Source: Methanobacteriota archaeon (GTDB lineage Archaea > Thermoplasmatota > JASEFT01 > JAUWIS01). Taken from it: DNA of 5,992 nucleotides. Positions 5,461 to 5,992 of the stretch are shown here, one piece after another (the stretch's first letter is position 1; every line of letters starts with the position of its first letter). The DNA is taken from NCBI GenBank assembly GCA_030605245.1, contig JAUWIS010000055.1, positions 1 to 5,992 on the forward strand. Direction: 5' to 3'. The translations under genes were made by a program, and so were the position numbers. The notes below the pieces were generated by a model. The model was not told the DNA's origin and did no database searches. It was given only the letters and a program-made list of their open reading frames with translations.

Positions 5461-5958
5461 GAAAGAACAAAGGTCATAGGAGACATATCAGAACTTGTCC
5501 CTATCCTGCGAATTGTGAACACAAAAACAAAGATAAATGTTTTTAAAGAATTGATATCCAGTTGGAAAACCCTGAAAGAAATAGAAAAAAAATATGGTGA
5601 AGAAGGAAAGGAGGCACTGGCCCTTTTTGAGAACATAAAAATTGTTGATTCAAAATGGCAGTCGGGCGAGCATCCTGAGAAGGTATATCATTCCTATTAT
5701 TCCTCATTTCACATAAATGCTTCCTGCCCTATAACAGAGATGGGTGATGTGCTGGCAACCGTGATGATGCCCGATAACGAGTTTAAAAAAATAGAGAAAA
5801 AAATTTGTGAACTCGCAGGTGAAAAAGGAAAATTTGTTGGTGATGTTGCCGCTGCTCTAAATGTTTCCCCTACGCTGCTTAAAGGTATTATAAGAAGGTC
5901 AACAAAACTGGAATACAGGGGGCACATGGTGTCGAGAAAAATAAAGATGGAGGAATAA
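5455..5958 (+). CDS. ArsR-like transcriptional regulator with two helix-turn-helix regions
   Basis: This 167-residue protein (165 if the second ATG at 5458 is used) has an N-terminal winged-helix region at about 13-85 (LVPILRIVNTKTKINVFKEL, then WKTLKEIEKKYGEEGKEALA and a wing around HPEKVYHSYYSSF). A short acidic middle (CPITEMGDVLATVMMP, 91-106) is followed by a second helix-turn-helix at about 112-157 (GKFVGDVAAALNVSPTLLKGIIRR). It resembles methanogen proteins usually labelled ArsR-family regulators, and I recall similar genes next to cgi121 and hel308 in Methanosarcina-type genomes. No metal-binding cysteine cluster is visible (only C91 and C118), so metal sensing is not supported. It may regulate its own operon, but no target can be read here. 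DNA binding is well supported; the ArsR label is tentative. Confidence 0.75.
   Translation: MMERTKVIGDISELVPILRIVNTKTKINVFKELISSWKTLKEIEKKYGEEGKEALALFENIKIVDSKWQSGEHPEKVYHSYYSSFHINASCPITEMGDVLATVMMPDNEFKKIEKKICELAGEKGKFVGDVAAALNVSPTLLKGIIRRSTKLEYRGHMVSRKIKMEE
5949..5953 (+). promoter_or_regulatory. Ribosome-binding site of the right-edge gene
   Basis: GGAGG lies inside the last codons of the regulator gene, eight bases before the ATG at 5962. It is the clearest Shine-Dalgarno sequence in the right-hand operon and fixes the start of the partial gene that follows. Confidence 0.7.
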
Positions 5959-5961
5959 AAA

Positions 5962-5992
5962 ATGGAAAAAGAAATATTTCTGAGGAAAGGGG
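5962..5992 (+). CDS. Start of an unknown gene (runs off the right edge)
   Basis: After the regulator's stop (5956-5958) an ATG at 5962 opens a frame reading MEKEIFLRKG before the window ends. The spacing of three bases and the GGAGG site make it the next gene of the hel308 operon. Ten residues do not allow any family assignment. Confidence 0.6.
   Translation, partial: MEKEIFLRKG

Noticed and set aside
1..5992. CRISPR arrays, insertion sequences, tRNA or rRNA genes, defence or toxin-antitoxin systems
   Set aside because: No regularly spaced repeats, transposase motifs, cloverleaf-like sequences or defence proteins were found; apart from the edge genes and the small membrane protein, the coding sequences belong to recognisable families.

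Overview
The window reads as a chromosomal segment of an AT-rich euryarchaeon. The informational genes are archaeal: the initiation factor aIF2 beta, a Hel308 repair helicase, the KEOPS subunit Cgi121 and a Trm112-type methyltransferase activator. Promoters look archaeal too, with TATA boxes about 26 bases before a start codon or before a short leader carrying a GGTGA/GGTGAT ribosome-binding site. The aIF2 beta has a C-terminal TRAM domain, a fusion I associate with Methanosarcina-like methanogens and haloarchaea. The low GC argues against a haloarchaeon, so a Methanosarcinales/Methanomicrobia-like lineage (possibly an uncultured or ANME-type relative) is my best guess. This placement is inference.

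Left part (1-917). The 5' end of an unknown gene leaves the left edge on the minus strand. It is divergent from a small three-helix membrane protein (293-604, plus strand). The roughly 180-base space between them holds two good TATA boxes and two clusters of repeated or palindromic motifs that look like operators. A 56-residue Trm112-like zinc protein follows on the minus strand (659-829). It starts at TTG, not ATG, and is easy to miss because of its size.

Middle (918-2832, minus strand). A compact three-gene operon runs aIF2 beta-TRAM, then a UbiX-type flavin prenyltransferase, then a membrane-anchored FKBP-type prolyl isomerase with an extra beta-sandwich domain. The first pair overlaps by ATGA and the second is separated by two bases from the preferred start. 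An oligo-T stretch follows the last stop.

Right part (2868-5992, plus strand). A second operon runs divergently from a 35-41 base shared promoter: Hel308 helicase, Cgi121 (ATGA overlap), a two-HTH ArsR-like regulator, and the first ten codons of another gene with a strong GGAGG site.

The genes are mostly conserved housekeeping functions (translation initiation, tRNA t6A modification, methyltransferase activation, fork repair, prenyl-FMN supply, extracytoplasmic folding). I see no CRISPR array, insertion sequence, prophage, toxin-antitoxin pair or tRNA/rRNA gene, and no obviously new multi-gene system. The least explained part is the small membrane protein with its palindrome-rich control region.
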